Part shown: piece by piece, positions 9,032 to 16,684 of the stretch
How the letters are laid out: each line of letters starts with the position of its first letter
Position numbering within the stretch: the first letter of the stretch is position 1
Source: CANLBN01 sp965230205
GTDB taxonomy: Bacteria > Pseudomonadota > Gammaproteobacteria > Pseudomonadales > Cellvibrionaceae
Direction of reading: 5' to 3'
DNA: 64,000 nucleotides
Assembly: GCA_965230205.1 (NCBI GenBank)
Contig: OZ245996.1
Span: 930,001 to 994,000 of the forward strand
Made by a program: the position numbers and the translations under genes
The notes under the pieces: model-generated
The model's database searches: none
Told to the model about the DNA's origin: nothing
What the model saw: the letters and a program-made list of their open reading frames with translations, nothing else

Positions 9032-11218
9032 ATGTCAAACGAAAGCAAATGCCCAGTTATGCATGGTGGCAATAACCATAGAGCAGTACCATCTAAAAAC
9101 GAACATTGGTGGCCAAACAACGTCAACCTTAAAATGCTTCACCAAAACTCTGCTGAAGCCAACCCTCTAAGTGAAAGCTTTAATTATGCAGAAGAATTTA
9201 AGAGTCTAGATCTAGATGCACTAATTAAAGACCTTCAAGACCTCATGACCGACTCACAAGACTGGTGGCCTGCGGACTATGGTCACTATGGTCCCTTCTT
9301 TATACGTATGGCATGGCATAGTGCAGGCACCTACCGTACAGGCGATGGCCGCGGAGGCGCAAGTACAGGTAATCAACGTTTTGCGCCAATCAATAGCTGG
9401 CCAGATAATGTTAACCTTGATAAAGCTCGCCGCCTATTATGGCCCATCAAGCAAAAGTATGGCCAAAAAATATCATGGGCTGACTTAATGATTCTTACTG
9501 GTAATGTTGCTCTTGAATCCATGGGCTTTAAAACCTTTGGTTTTGCTGGTGGTCGCGAAGACATATGGGAACCCGAAGAAGATATTTACTGGGGACCAGA
9601 GGGAGAGTGGCTAAACAACGAACGATACAAAGGCGACCGTGAATTAGAAGGCAATCTGGCAGCTGTGCAAATGGGCTTAATCTATGTAAACCCAGAAGGC
9701 CCTGATGGAGAAGCGAGTGCGTTAAAATCTGCACATGATATTCGTGAAACCTTTGGCCGTATGGCAATGAACGACGAAGAAACGGTTGCCCTTATTGCAG
9801 GCGGCCATACTTTTGGTAAAGCACATGGTGCAGGAGACGCTAACGCCCATGTTGGTGCAGAACCAGAAGGTGCCAGTATAGAAGAACAAGGTTTTGGCTG
9901 GTCTAACACTTTTGGTAGCGGTAAAGGTGCTGACACCATTTCCAGTGGCCTTGAAGGTGCTTGGACACATACACCAATCGAATGGGACAACAGTTACTTT
10001 GATATTTTATTTGGTTACGACTGGGATCTGACAACAACACCGTCAGGTGCACAACAGTGGATACCAACAGATGCAGACGCAGCAAATGTTCCAGATGCAC
10101 ATGGCCGAGACATAAAGCACCTGCCTATTATGTTTACCAGCGACCTTGCATTACGTATGGACCCTGCATACGCAAAAATCGCTCGTCGTTTCCACAAGAA
10201 CCCAGATGAGTTTGCAGATGCATTTGCACGCGCATGGTACAAACTGACTCACCGCGATATGGGTCCATACTGCCGTGGGCTTGGTAAGTTAGTACCGAAA
10301 GAAGAGCTATTATGGCAAGACCCTGTACCTGCGGTTGATCACGACCTTGTGGACAGTGCTGACATTACCGACCTTAAGTCTAAAATTCTGGCGACTGGTT
10401 TATCTGTTGGCCAACTAGTGAATACTGCCTGGTCTTCTGCTGCATCTTTTCGCGGTAGTGATATGCGCGGTGGCGCAAATGGTGCACGCATTGCTCTTGC
10501 CCCTCAGAAAGACTGGGAAGTTAATAACCCTGCACAGCTTGCTAAAGTGTTAGAGGCATTAAAAGGTGTGCAGGCTGATTTCAACAACGCGCAATCTGGC
10601 AACAAAAAAGTATCGCTTGCCGACTTAATTGTTCTAGGTGGAGCAGCGGCCATTGAAAAGGCGGCAAAAGATGCAGGCAGCACTATCAATGTGCCATTCG
10701 CAGCGGGCCGTACCGATGCAGCACAAGAGCAAACTGATGTTGAATCAGTATCAGTACTTGAGCCTATTGCTGATGGTTTCCGCAACTACATCTCACCAAG
10801 AACTGCTTTCCAGCCTGGCGATTTATTAGTTGACCGTGCACAGCTACTCCAATTAACAGCTCCAGAAATGACAGTACTGATCGGTGGCCTTCGTGTGCTA
10901 AATGCAAATACTAACAGTAGCGCTAACGGTGTATTCACTGACAAGCCTGAAACATTAACAAACGACTTCTTTGTTAACCTGTTAGATATGGGCACCCAGT
11001 GGAGCAAAACTGGAGAAAACGCTTACCAAGGAAATGATCGCAGTAATGGCGCAGCTAAATGGACTGCAACAGATGTTGATCTACTCTTTGGCTCTAACTC
11101 TATTCTGCGCGGCATTGCTGAAGTTTATGCAAGCGAAGATGCTAAGGATAAATTCTTAGCCGACTTCGTAGCGGCCTGGAATAAAGTGATGAATGCAGAT
11201 CGATTTGATCTTAACTAG
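9032..11218 (+). CDS. katG: Catalase-peroxidase KatG
   Basis: Bifunctional heme enzyme that removes hydrogen peroxide. The 728 residues carry the family's two peroxidase-like halves. The distal triad is visible as Arg92, Trp95 and His96 in IRMAWHSAGTYRTGDGRGG. The tyrosine (IYVNPEGP) and methionine (FGRMAMNDEE) needed for the Met-Tyr-Trp adduct are present, as is the proximal heme histidine (IAGGHTFGKAHG). There is no signal peptide, so it is cytoplasmic. A GAGAGGAAAG ribosome-binding site precedes the ATG. Single gene, followed by a GC-rich hairpin. Confidence 0.97.
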   Translation: MSNESKCPVMHGGNNHRAVPSKNEHWWPNNVNLKMLHQNSAEANPLSESFNYAEEFKSLDLDALIKDLQDLMTDSQDWWPADYGHYGPFFIRMAWHSAGTYRTGDGRGGASTGNQRFAPINSWPDNVNLDKARRLLWPIKQKYGQKISWADLMILTGNVALESMGFKTFGFAGGREDIWEPEEDIYWGPEGEWLNNERYKGDRELEGNLAAVQMGLIYVNPEGPDGEASALKSAHDIRETFGRMAMNDEETVALIAGGHTFGKAHGAGDANAHVGAEPEGASIEEQGFGWSNTFGSGKGADTISSGLEGAWTHTPIEWDNSYFDILFGYDWDLTTTPSGAQQWIPTDADAANVPDAHGRDIKHLPIMFTSDLALRMDPAYAKIARRFHKNPDEFADAFARAWYKLTHRDMGPYCRGLGKLVPKEELLWQDPVPAVDHDLVDSADITDLKSKILATGLSVGQLVNTAWSSAASFRGSDMRGGANGARIALAPQKDWEVNNPAQLAKVLEALKGVQADFNNAQSGNKKVSLADLIVLGGAAAIEKAAKDAGSTINVPFAAGRTDAAQEQTDVESVSVLEPIADGFRNYISPRTAFQPGDLLVDRAQLLQLTAPEMTVLIGGLRVLNANTNSSANGVFTDKPETLTNDFFVNLLDMGTQWSKTGENAYQGNDRSNGAAKWTATDVDLLFGSNSILRGIAEVYASEDAKDKFLADFVAAWNKVMNADRFDLN

Positions 11219-11231
11219 CCTAATAAAGCGA

Positions 11232-11258
11232 TGGCGCCTTGAATAATTTGAGGCGCCA
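11232..11258 (+). terminator. Hairpin downstream of katG
   Basis: TGGCGCCT (11232-11239) pairs perfectly with AGGCGCCA (11251-11258), 14 bases after the katG stop. There is no T-run after it, so it could be a weak terminator or an mRNA-stabilising stem. Confidence 0.5.
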
Positions 11259-11401
11259 GAGTAAATTTGACTAACGGACCTTAAATTTATGCTTTATTTA
11301 ACTAACAACCTAGCTATTCAGGCCTTTCTCTAGACTGTGTTTACGCTATATTTAAACTAAGTGTATGACAATATATGCTTATTTCATTAAGAGAGGGAAA
11401 G

Positions 11402-11791
11402 ATGAAAAACTTGCATTACAAAATCATCGGCATTATTTCCTTGGTAGTAGGAATAATAGGTGCGTTTTTACCCTTATTACCTACCACCTGCTTTGTTTTG
11501 CTGTCTGCATGGTGCTTTGCCAAATCATCGCCTAAGTGGCATGCTCGCCTTCTAAATAATAAATTATTTGGCCCAACAATTAGGGACTGGGAAACCCATC
11601 GCTGTATTTCAGCCAAAGGCAAAGTCATGGCCATCTCATCAATGTTGGTTTTTGGCACCATTTCATTTATTTTTATTGAAAGTAATATTTTGCGCATTAG
11701 CTTAATAGCCCTGATATGCTTAGGTATATATAGCGTTCACTACTTCAGCAAACAGAATAACAGAAAACAAAGCATTCGCATTGATCATTAA
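11402..11791 (+). CDS. YbaN/DUF454 family inner-membrane protein
   Basis: A 129-residue membrane protein of the DUF454 (YbaN) family, with no established biochemical role. Family features are the N-terminal hydrophobic segment with GAFLPLLPTTCFVLLSAWCFAKSSP, the HARLLNNKLFGPTIRDWE block, and two more hydrophobic segments near the C-terminus. The ATG at 11402 was preferred over upstream in-frame starts because GAGAGGGAAAG precedes it. It converges with the flavin oxidase gene; their stop codons overlap within 11788-11791. Confidence 0.82.
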   Translation: MKNLHYKIIGIISLVVGIIGAFLPLLPTTCFVLLSAWCFAKSSPKWHARLLNNKLFGPTIRDWETHRCISAKGKVMAISSMLVFGTISFIFIESNILRISLIALICLGIYSVHYFSKQNNRKQSIRIDH

Positions 11792-12924
11792 CCAAGGCTG
11801 CCCAAAGGCTGTTCCAGACGAAACAAATGCGTTGCCAACTCTTCTACAGATGCTAGCGCACCCTCTAAATAACCTGCCTCCTCCGAAGCATATTCAGTAC
11901 CGACAAAACCCAACTTATTGCGCTCTAACTCTTTTTTATGAGGAGCAAGAGACAAGTAAGGATGGACTGGTGGCTCATTAAGATCTTGATCAGTGACTAC
12001 ATAAGTATCTTTTGACCAATCTTTGAAATACATTGCTTCAGGACTTAGCGCTTGATCACCAAAAATATCCACCAGCTGACGCAAGCATAATTGCATCATC
12101 GCATTCTCTGGAAACTGTTTTCTTGAGTTAGCAGGAATACCCACAAAACCAAATAAAGCATAGCCCTCATCAGCTCCCGCTGAACTGTCATGAATCTCCA
12201 TTAATGGCCCCACCCGGCTAAATACATCACCAGATAACCCGGCTTCTCGCCAAAATGGCGTTTGATAGCTGGCAACAAACTTGGCTTGCGCTGCCATCCA
12301 CGTCGGTGTATTCGCCAACGTTTGACAAAGCTCGGATGATAAATAATTTTTTATCGGCAGCGTTTTTAATAAGACCCTTGGCGGAATCGCTAACACAACT
12401 TGCTTAGCGCTTATCACCTTTTCAATTTGATTCTTTTTATCTTGGCTTTCTCCACCTGAGTGATCAAAGCTAATCTTCCACTCATCATCTGTTTGCTCCA
12501 GATTTGTCACTAAACAAGATAAGCCGATATCTTCCGCATTTAATGCACCTTGCAATACATTTATTAGACTTTTCATCCCGCCACGAATTCGATATGACGT
12601 CATCGGCATACCACCAGTAACTCGTTGAGCACTCGAATTTTGCTCTAATTGGTAAAGTGCTTCACCTTTAACATACTGCTCAAACCAAGGGATATCCAAA
12701 TCATTTAGTAACTGCTGAATTCTACGCTGATGAGGCCAAAACCACGTAGGCCCCAGATCGAGACCTAAAGCAGAGCCTTTAAAAGCAGGCAAGCTTGAAA
12801 TACGCCCACCTAGATCCGGCTTCGCTTCCAATAACTGAAAGTTCACCCCCTGTTGATTAAGTAAATAAGCCAAATACAAGCCTGCCAGACCACCACCAAT
12901 AATCGCGACATCCACTTTTTTCAT
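11788..12924 (-). CDS. FAD-dependent amine-oxidase-family protein
   Basis: A 378-residue flavoprotein of the flavin monoamine oxidase fold. The N-terminal dinucleotide-binding motif VAIIGGGLAGLYLAYLL is followed at the usual distance by an acidic residue (LLEAKPDLGGRISS). The C-terminal EAGYLEGALASVEELA block is the conserved FAD-contacting end of this family. No signal peptide. Its start overlaps the stop of the upstream SDR gene by one base (TGATG), so the two are co-translated. A shared pathway is likely but the substrate is unknown. It may be controlled by the divergent TetR gene. Confidence 0.8.
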   Translation of the reverse strand: MKKVDVAIIGGGLAGLYLAYLLNQQGVNFQLLEAKPDLGGRISSLPAFKGSALGLDLGPTWFWPHQRRIQQLLNDLDIPWFEQYVKGEALYQLEQNSSAQRVTGGMPMTSYRIRGGMKSLINVLQGALNAEDIGLSCLVTNLEQTDDEWKISFDHSGGESQDKKNQIEKVISAKQVVLAIPPRVLLKTLPIKNYLSSELCQTLANTPTWMAAQAKFVASYQTPFWREAGLSGDVFSRVGPLMEIHDSSAGADEGYALFGFVGIPANSRKQFPENAMMQLCLRQLVDIFGDQALSPEAMYFKDWSKDTYVVTDQDLNEPPVHPYLSLAPHKKELERNKLGFVGTEYASEEAGYLEGALASVEELATHLFRLEQPLGSLG

Positions 12925-13625
12925 CAGAAATTTTCTACCGATGGACGCATATCAAGCTCGTGCACCCATGCACTTTTGGGCTGATTGGCCAACTGCCAAT
13001 ACATTTCCGCAATAGCCTCTGGCTGCATCATTCGTTCAGCCTCCAATTGATGTAATTGCCGACTACTTTCTGTATTGATGATGCCATCCAACAACACATG
13101 TACGACATGAATACCTTGTTTTTGGTAACTGCGAGCCAAGCTCTGTACTAGCCCTCTCAGGGCAAATTTAGCTGAGCTAAAAGCCGCAAACTTGGCGCCA
13201 CCACGAATACTCGCCGTTGCGCCAGTAATAATCATAGTACTGCCATTAATAGCGCAGCCCTTCTCTGCCATAGTAGGCAAGAAAGATTGCGCTAACAAAA
13301 AGGCGGACAAAGTCATTGAACGCCAGCAGGCTTCAAATTGATCCGCTGTCGTCGACTCTAAATCCTCGATAATCAGTTGCTGGGTATTATGAATAAGCAC
13401 ATCCGGGGCACCATGTTCTTCAACAATCAGCTGTGTAACCTTATTAACTTGCTCTTCATCACTTAAGTCCAGTAACAACTCATCCCATACATCACTGGGC
13501 GAATGAGCTGATGAGCGATTCAAACCAATGACTCGATAGCCTTTTTCAATAAAAAAGTCAGCAAGACCTCTGCCCAAGCCCTTTCCAAGGCCAGCGATAA
13601 CAACCAGTGGATTTTCAGCACTCAT
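12924..13625 (-). CDS. Short-chain dehydrogenase/reductase family protein
   Basis: A 233-residue SDR-fold oxidoreductase. The N-terminal cofactor loop reads GLGKGLGRGLADFF, a variant of the TGxxxGxG motif. The NAG-equivalent region reads HNTQQL, an unusual replacement. The catalytic Tyr-x-x-x-Lys equivalent appears altered: the expected segment reads AAFSSAKFALRGL, with Ser where Tyr is usual and Lys retained. Catalysis is therefore uncertain. The ATG at 13625 follows a GGGAGA ribosome-binding site. First gene of the pair with the flavin oxidase, preceded by two operator-like repeats shared with the TetR gene. Confidence 0.78.
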   Translation of the reverse strand: MSAENPLVVIAGLGKGLGRGLADFFIEKGYRVIGLNRSSAHSPSDVWDELLLDLSDEEQVNKVTQLIVEEHGAPDVLIHNTQQLIIEDLESTTADQFEACWRSMTLSAFLLAQSFLPTMAEKGCAINGSTMIITGATASIRGGAKFAAFSSAKFALRGLVQSLARSYQKQGIHVVHVLLDGIINTESSRQLHQLEAERMMQPEAIAEMYWQLANQPKSAWVHELDMRPSVENF

Positions 13626-13644
13626 AATCAATCTCCCAGCAAAT

Positions 13645-13666
13645 TTATCTACCTAAAGATAGATAA
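13645..13666. promoter_or_regulatory. Operator-like copy 1 between SDR and TetR genes
   Basis: TTATCT and AGATAA flank this 22-base stretch. Read on the minus strand, its TATCTTTAGGTAGATAA core matches the copy at 13705-13721 at 16 of 17 positions. It lies 20 bases from the SDR start codon, where a repressor would block transcription. Confidence 0.6.
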
Positions 13667-13704
13667 CACAAATTCTATTTCGAGCCCCACCCACTGTCAA
13701 CCTC

Positions 13705-13721
13705 TATCTTTAGATAGATAA
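13705..13721. promoter_or_regulatory. Operator-like copy 2 between SDR and TetR genes
   Basis: TATCTTTAGATAGATAA on the plus strand is an inverted copy of the site at 13645-13666. It contains the palindrome TATCT-TT-AGATA. It is about 50 bases upstream of the TetR start, a position that fits autoregulation. Confidence 0.6.
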
Positions 13722-13771
13722 ACAGTTGTGATAACCTAATTACTCAATAAATCGGCATGAGAAAGTTGAAT

Positions 13772-14311
13772 ATGTCATCAGATACCGTTGATCGCATCAT
13801 CAAATCCGCAGAGAGTCAGGCTAGAACTGGCGGCTATAATGCATTCAGTTTTCGTGAAATAGCGAAAGATATTGGCATCAAAAGTTCGAGTATCCATTAT
13901 CACTTCCCCACTAAAGCTGATTTAGCCACAGAGCTGACCAAGCGTTATACAGAAAAATTTACCCAGCATCTGGAGATAATCGATGTTGAGGGTAAAGACT
14001 TAATAAGCAAATTATCTGACTATGCAGACTTATTCTATGAAGCCTTAAGAACCGATCAAAAGATGTGTCTATGTGGCCTATTTGCAGCGGAAGCCGATGC
14101 CTTGCCCGACGAAGTCAAAGCGCAGACACAGCAATTCTTTAAAGTGAACATCTCCTGGTTAGAAGCCTTATTAACAAAACACGATTTTCCATCGCCAGAA
14201 CCAGAAGCCATGAAACTACTGGCCAATATGGAGGGTGCGATGCTCTTAGCCAAAGCCTTTGAGTCAGAAAAGTATTTTAAAGGGTCGATTGACCTTTCAA
14301 AATTTGAATAG
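13772..14311 (+). CDS. TetR-family transcriptional regulator
   Basis: DNA-binding repressor of 179 residues. The N-terminal helix-turn-helix reads FSFREIAKDIGIKSSSIHYHFPTKADLA. The C-terminal ligand domain carries CLCGLFAAEADALPDEV, typical of a TetR subgroup often found beside oxidoreductases. The ATG at 13772 follows GAGAAAG; an in-frame ATG at 13757 lacks a clear ribosome-binding site but cannot be excluded. Divergent from the SDR/flavin-oxidase pair, with two matched operator-like copies between them, so it probably represses both directions. Inducer unknown. Confidence 0.85.
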   Translation: MSSDTVDRIIKSAESQARTGGYNAFSFREIAKDIGIKSSSIHYHFPTKADLATELTKRYTEKFTQHLEIIDVEGKDLISKLSDYADLFYEALRTDQKMCLCGLFAAEADALPDEVKAQTQQFFKVNISWLEALLTKHDFPSPEPEAMKLLANMEGAMLLAKAFESEKYFKGSIDLSKFE

Positions 14312-14375
14312 CTGATCGGTAGATAAACACTAAATATGTATCCGCTCTCCGCCCGCCTATTGTAGAATCGCTTTC

Positions 14376-16391
14376 ATGGCCGGCAATATCCCAAGACCCT
14401 TTATCGATGACCTAATCGACCGCACTGATATCGTTGAGGTTATCGACCATCGTGTAAAACTGAAAAAAAGCGGTAAGAACTACTCTGCCTGCTGCCCCTT
14501 TCACGATGAGAAAACCCCTTCCTTTACAGTAAGCCCTGATAAACAGTTTTATTATTGCTTTGGCTGTGGGGCCACGGGAAATGCCATTGGGTTTCTCATG
14601 GAATATGAACGGATTTCTTTTCCCGAAGCCATTGAAAGCCTTGCCAAACAAGCAGGCTTGGACGTCCCTAGAGAACAAACCCGTGACCCTAAACAGCGTG
14701 AGCGCGAACAGGCCCAAGAGAAAGCCCGCAATACACTTTACACACTGATGGAAGCGGCAGATCAATATTACCAACAGCAACTACGTGAGCACGACGCTAA
14801 ATCCAAAGCCGTTGATTACCTTAAGGGCCGAGGGCTGAGTGGACATATTGCGAAAGATTTCGGCATTGGCTATGCCCCGCCCGGCTGGGATAATGTCGCC
14901 AGTACGTTGGGCACATCCAATGAAAAACAAGACCGCCTGCTAGAAGCCGGTATGCTGATTCTTAACGAAGAAAAAGAACGCCTCTATGATCGCTTTCGCG
15001 ATCGGATTATGTTCCCTATTCGCGATACTCGTGGGCGGGTCATTGGTTTTGGTGGTCGCGTTCTCAGTGACGAGAAACCAAAGTATTTAAATTCCCCTGA
15101 AACCCCCATTTTTTCTAAAGGTAAAGAACTCTACGGTTTATTTGAAGCTCGAAAAGCCTATAAACAATTACCTCGCTTATTAGTCGTCGAAGGCTATATG
15201 GATGTCGTTGCACTGGCTCAATATGGCATTCGCTATGGAGTGGCAACATTGGGCACGGCCTGTGGAGAGTATCATCTCAATCGAGCCTTTCGCTTTACTA
15301 ACGAAATCGTTTTTTGCTTTGATGGTGACCAGGCTGGCCGCAAAGCCGCTCGTCGGGCGATGGAAAATTCCTTGCCGGTGATGGAAGATGGACGCCAAGT
15401 GAAATTTCTCTACTTACCTGAAGGGGAAGACCCCGATACACTCATACGCCAGATAGGAGATGAAAAATTTACACGCCTCGTTGAGGGCGCCGCACCCCTA
15501 GAGAACTTCTTATTTGAGGAAATGAGTCAAGGCTTAAACACTCAAACAATGGAAGGGCGCGCCCGCTTATGTAAATTGGCAGCACCGATGCTAGACCAGC
15601 TGCCCAGAGGTGTATATCGAGAATTGATGTTTCAACAGTTAGCCAATCGAACACAATTGAGTATCGATGCACTGATGACTCTATTAAATGAGCTACCCGA
15701 AACACCTTCAGCAACTGAAAGCCAAGCAAGTACTGAACAACATTACCAGCCAGAATCAGGTTATCAGCACTCGGGTTATCATGAGGTTCACACACACACA
15801 GAAGAAACTCCCTACCCTCCAAAAAATAATTCGCCTGCACAACCATTTTCTTCCGATAGCTACACATCGACCTATTCAGGTCTGTCCAGCGACCGCAAGC
15901 AATCAGGGAAAACTATTTCCAACCAACACTTAGCAAGCAATGAGCTGGCCTTGGCACTACTGCTATTTCTGCCAAAATTGGCTCAAGAGGTCACCGACAT
16001 TGAAGTATTACGGCATCACTCTGATCCAAACGTACAATTACTGATTGAGCTCATTGAGCTCTTACAAAAACGGCCTGAATACAGCAGCGGGCAAATTTTA
16101 GGGTATTGGCAAGGGACTTATGGTCCTGAAAAAGGGGAACAATTGCAGCAATTGCTGACAAAAGGCCTATTGTTCCACCATATTAGCGAGTTAGGGCAAG
16201 ACCAGAAAGAACATCATTTTAATCCTGAGCAGGAGTTTCTCGATGCCATTCATCATTTGGAAAGGCAGCAGCAAACCAAAGATTGCAACAGTATTATTCA
16301 ACAATTGAACGCAAAACCCATAGACACATGGACTGATGCAGAAAAGCAACTCTACCATAAAGCGATTACAGCGCAGGCTAACCTGCATTAG
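14376..16391 (+). CDS. dnaG: DNA primase
   Basis: Makes RNA primers at the replication fork and is recruited by the DnaB helicase. The zinc-binding domain has Cys40, His43, Cys61 and Cys64 (CCPFHDEKTPSF and YYCFGCGA). The RNA-polymerase/Toprim core has VVEGYMDVVAL and FDGDQAGRKAARRA, supplying the metal-binding acidic residues. At 671 residues it is longer than the E. coli enzyme, mainly through a Ser/Thr/His/Gln-rich linker (about residues 440-515) before the C-terminal helicase-binding domain. It lies 293 bases upstream of rpoD on the same strand. Confidence 0.97.
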   Translation: MAGNIPRPFIDDLIDRTDIVEVIDHRVKLKKSGKNYSACCPFHDEKTPSFTVSPDKQFYYCFGCGATGNAIGFLMEYERISFPEAIESLAKQAGLDVPREQTRDPKQREREQAQEKARNTLYTLMEAADQYYQQQLREHDAKSKAVDYLKGRGLSGHIAKDFGIGYAPPGWDNVASTLGTSNEKQDRLLEAGMLILNEEKERLYDRFRDRIMFPIRDTRGRVIGFGGRVLSDEKPKYLNSPETPIFSKGKELYGLFEARKAYKQLPRLLVVEGYMDVVALAQYGIRYGVATLGTACGEYHLNRAFRFTNEIVFCFDGDQAGRKAARRAMENSLPVMEDGRQVKFLYLPEGEDPDTLIRQIGDEKFTRLVEGAAPLENFLFEEMSQGLNTQTMEGRARLCKLAAPMLDQLPRGVYRELMFQQLANRTQLSIDALMTLLNELPETPSATESQASTEQHYQPESGYQHSGYHEVHTHTEETPYPPKNNSPAQPFSSDSYTSTYSGLSSDRKQSGKTISNQHLASNELALALLLFLPKLAQEVTDIEVLRHHSDPNVQLLIELIELLQKRPEYSSGQILGYWQGTYGPEKGEQLQQLLTKGLLFHHISELGQDQKEHHFNPEQEFLDAIHHLERQQQTKDCNSIIQQLNAKPIDTWTDAEKQLYHKAITAQANLH

Positions 16392-16459
16392 AGTAGATTA
16401 ATTTTCATTTACCCTTGATTTTTCTCTCATTACCACCATCTTGTTCTGGAATCAAGCCG

Positions 16460-16488
16460 ACTAAATCGACTATAATGGTCGGTTTAGT
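16460..16488. promoter_or_regulatory. Inverted repeat around a perfect TATAAT upstream of rpoD
   Basis: ACTAAATCGAC (16460-16470) and GTCGGTTTAGT (16478-16488) are inverted at 10 of 11 positions, the remaining pair being a T-G wobble. The 7-base centre is TATAATG, so a consensus -10 box (16471-16476) sits in the loop. No good -35 box is obvious. It may be an rpoD promoter under an operator, or an RNA hairpin between dnaG and rpoD. Confidence 0.4.
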
Positions 16489-16684
16489 GCAGAAATATCT
16501 TTTGTACATAATACCGAGCATCGTTAGGTTTGCCATTGACTCATTAATACCCCCTGTTGACTATGAAATGCCGAAAGCTACAGCTTTGGGCCACACAGGT
16601 ATTGCATTGATAAAAAATTGGGATTAATCGACAAAAACACCTACAACCTTATATCGGTAGCGGCCAATACCATCAGGAGCATGC

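Noticed and set aside
9682..9990. 102-codon frame opposite katG
   Set aside because: Shadow of the strongly conserved katG frame.
16415..16627. 70-codon open frame between dnaG and rpoD
   Set aside because: No ribosome-binding site or family resemblance, and it covers the inverted repeat and promoter-like region.
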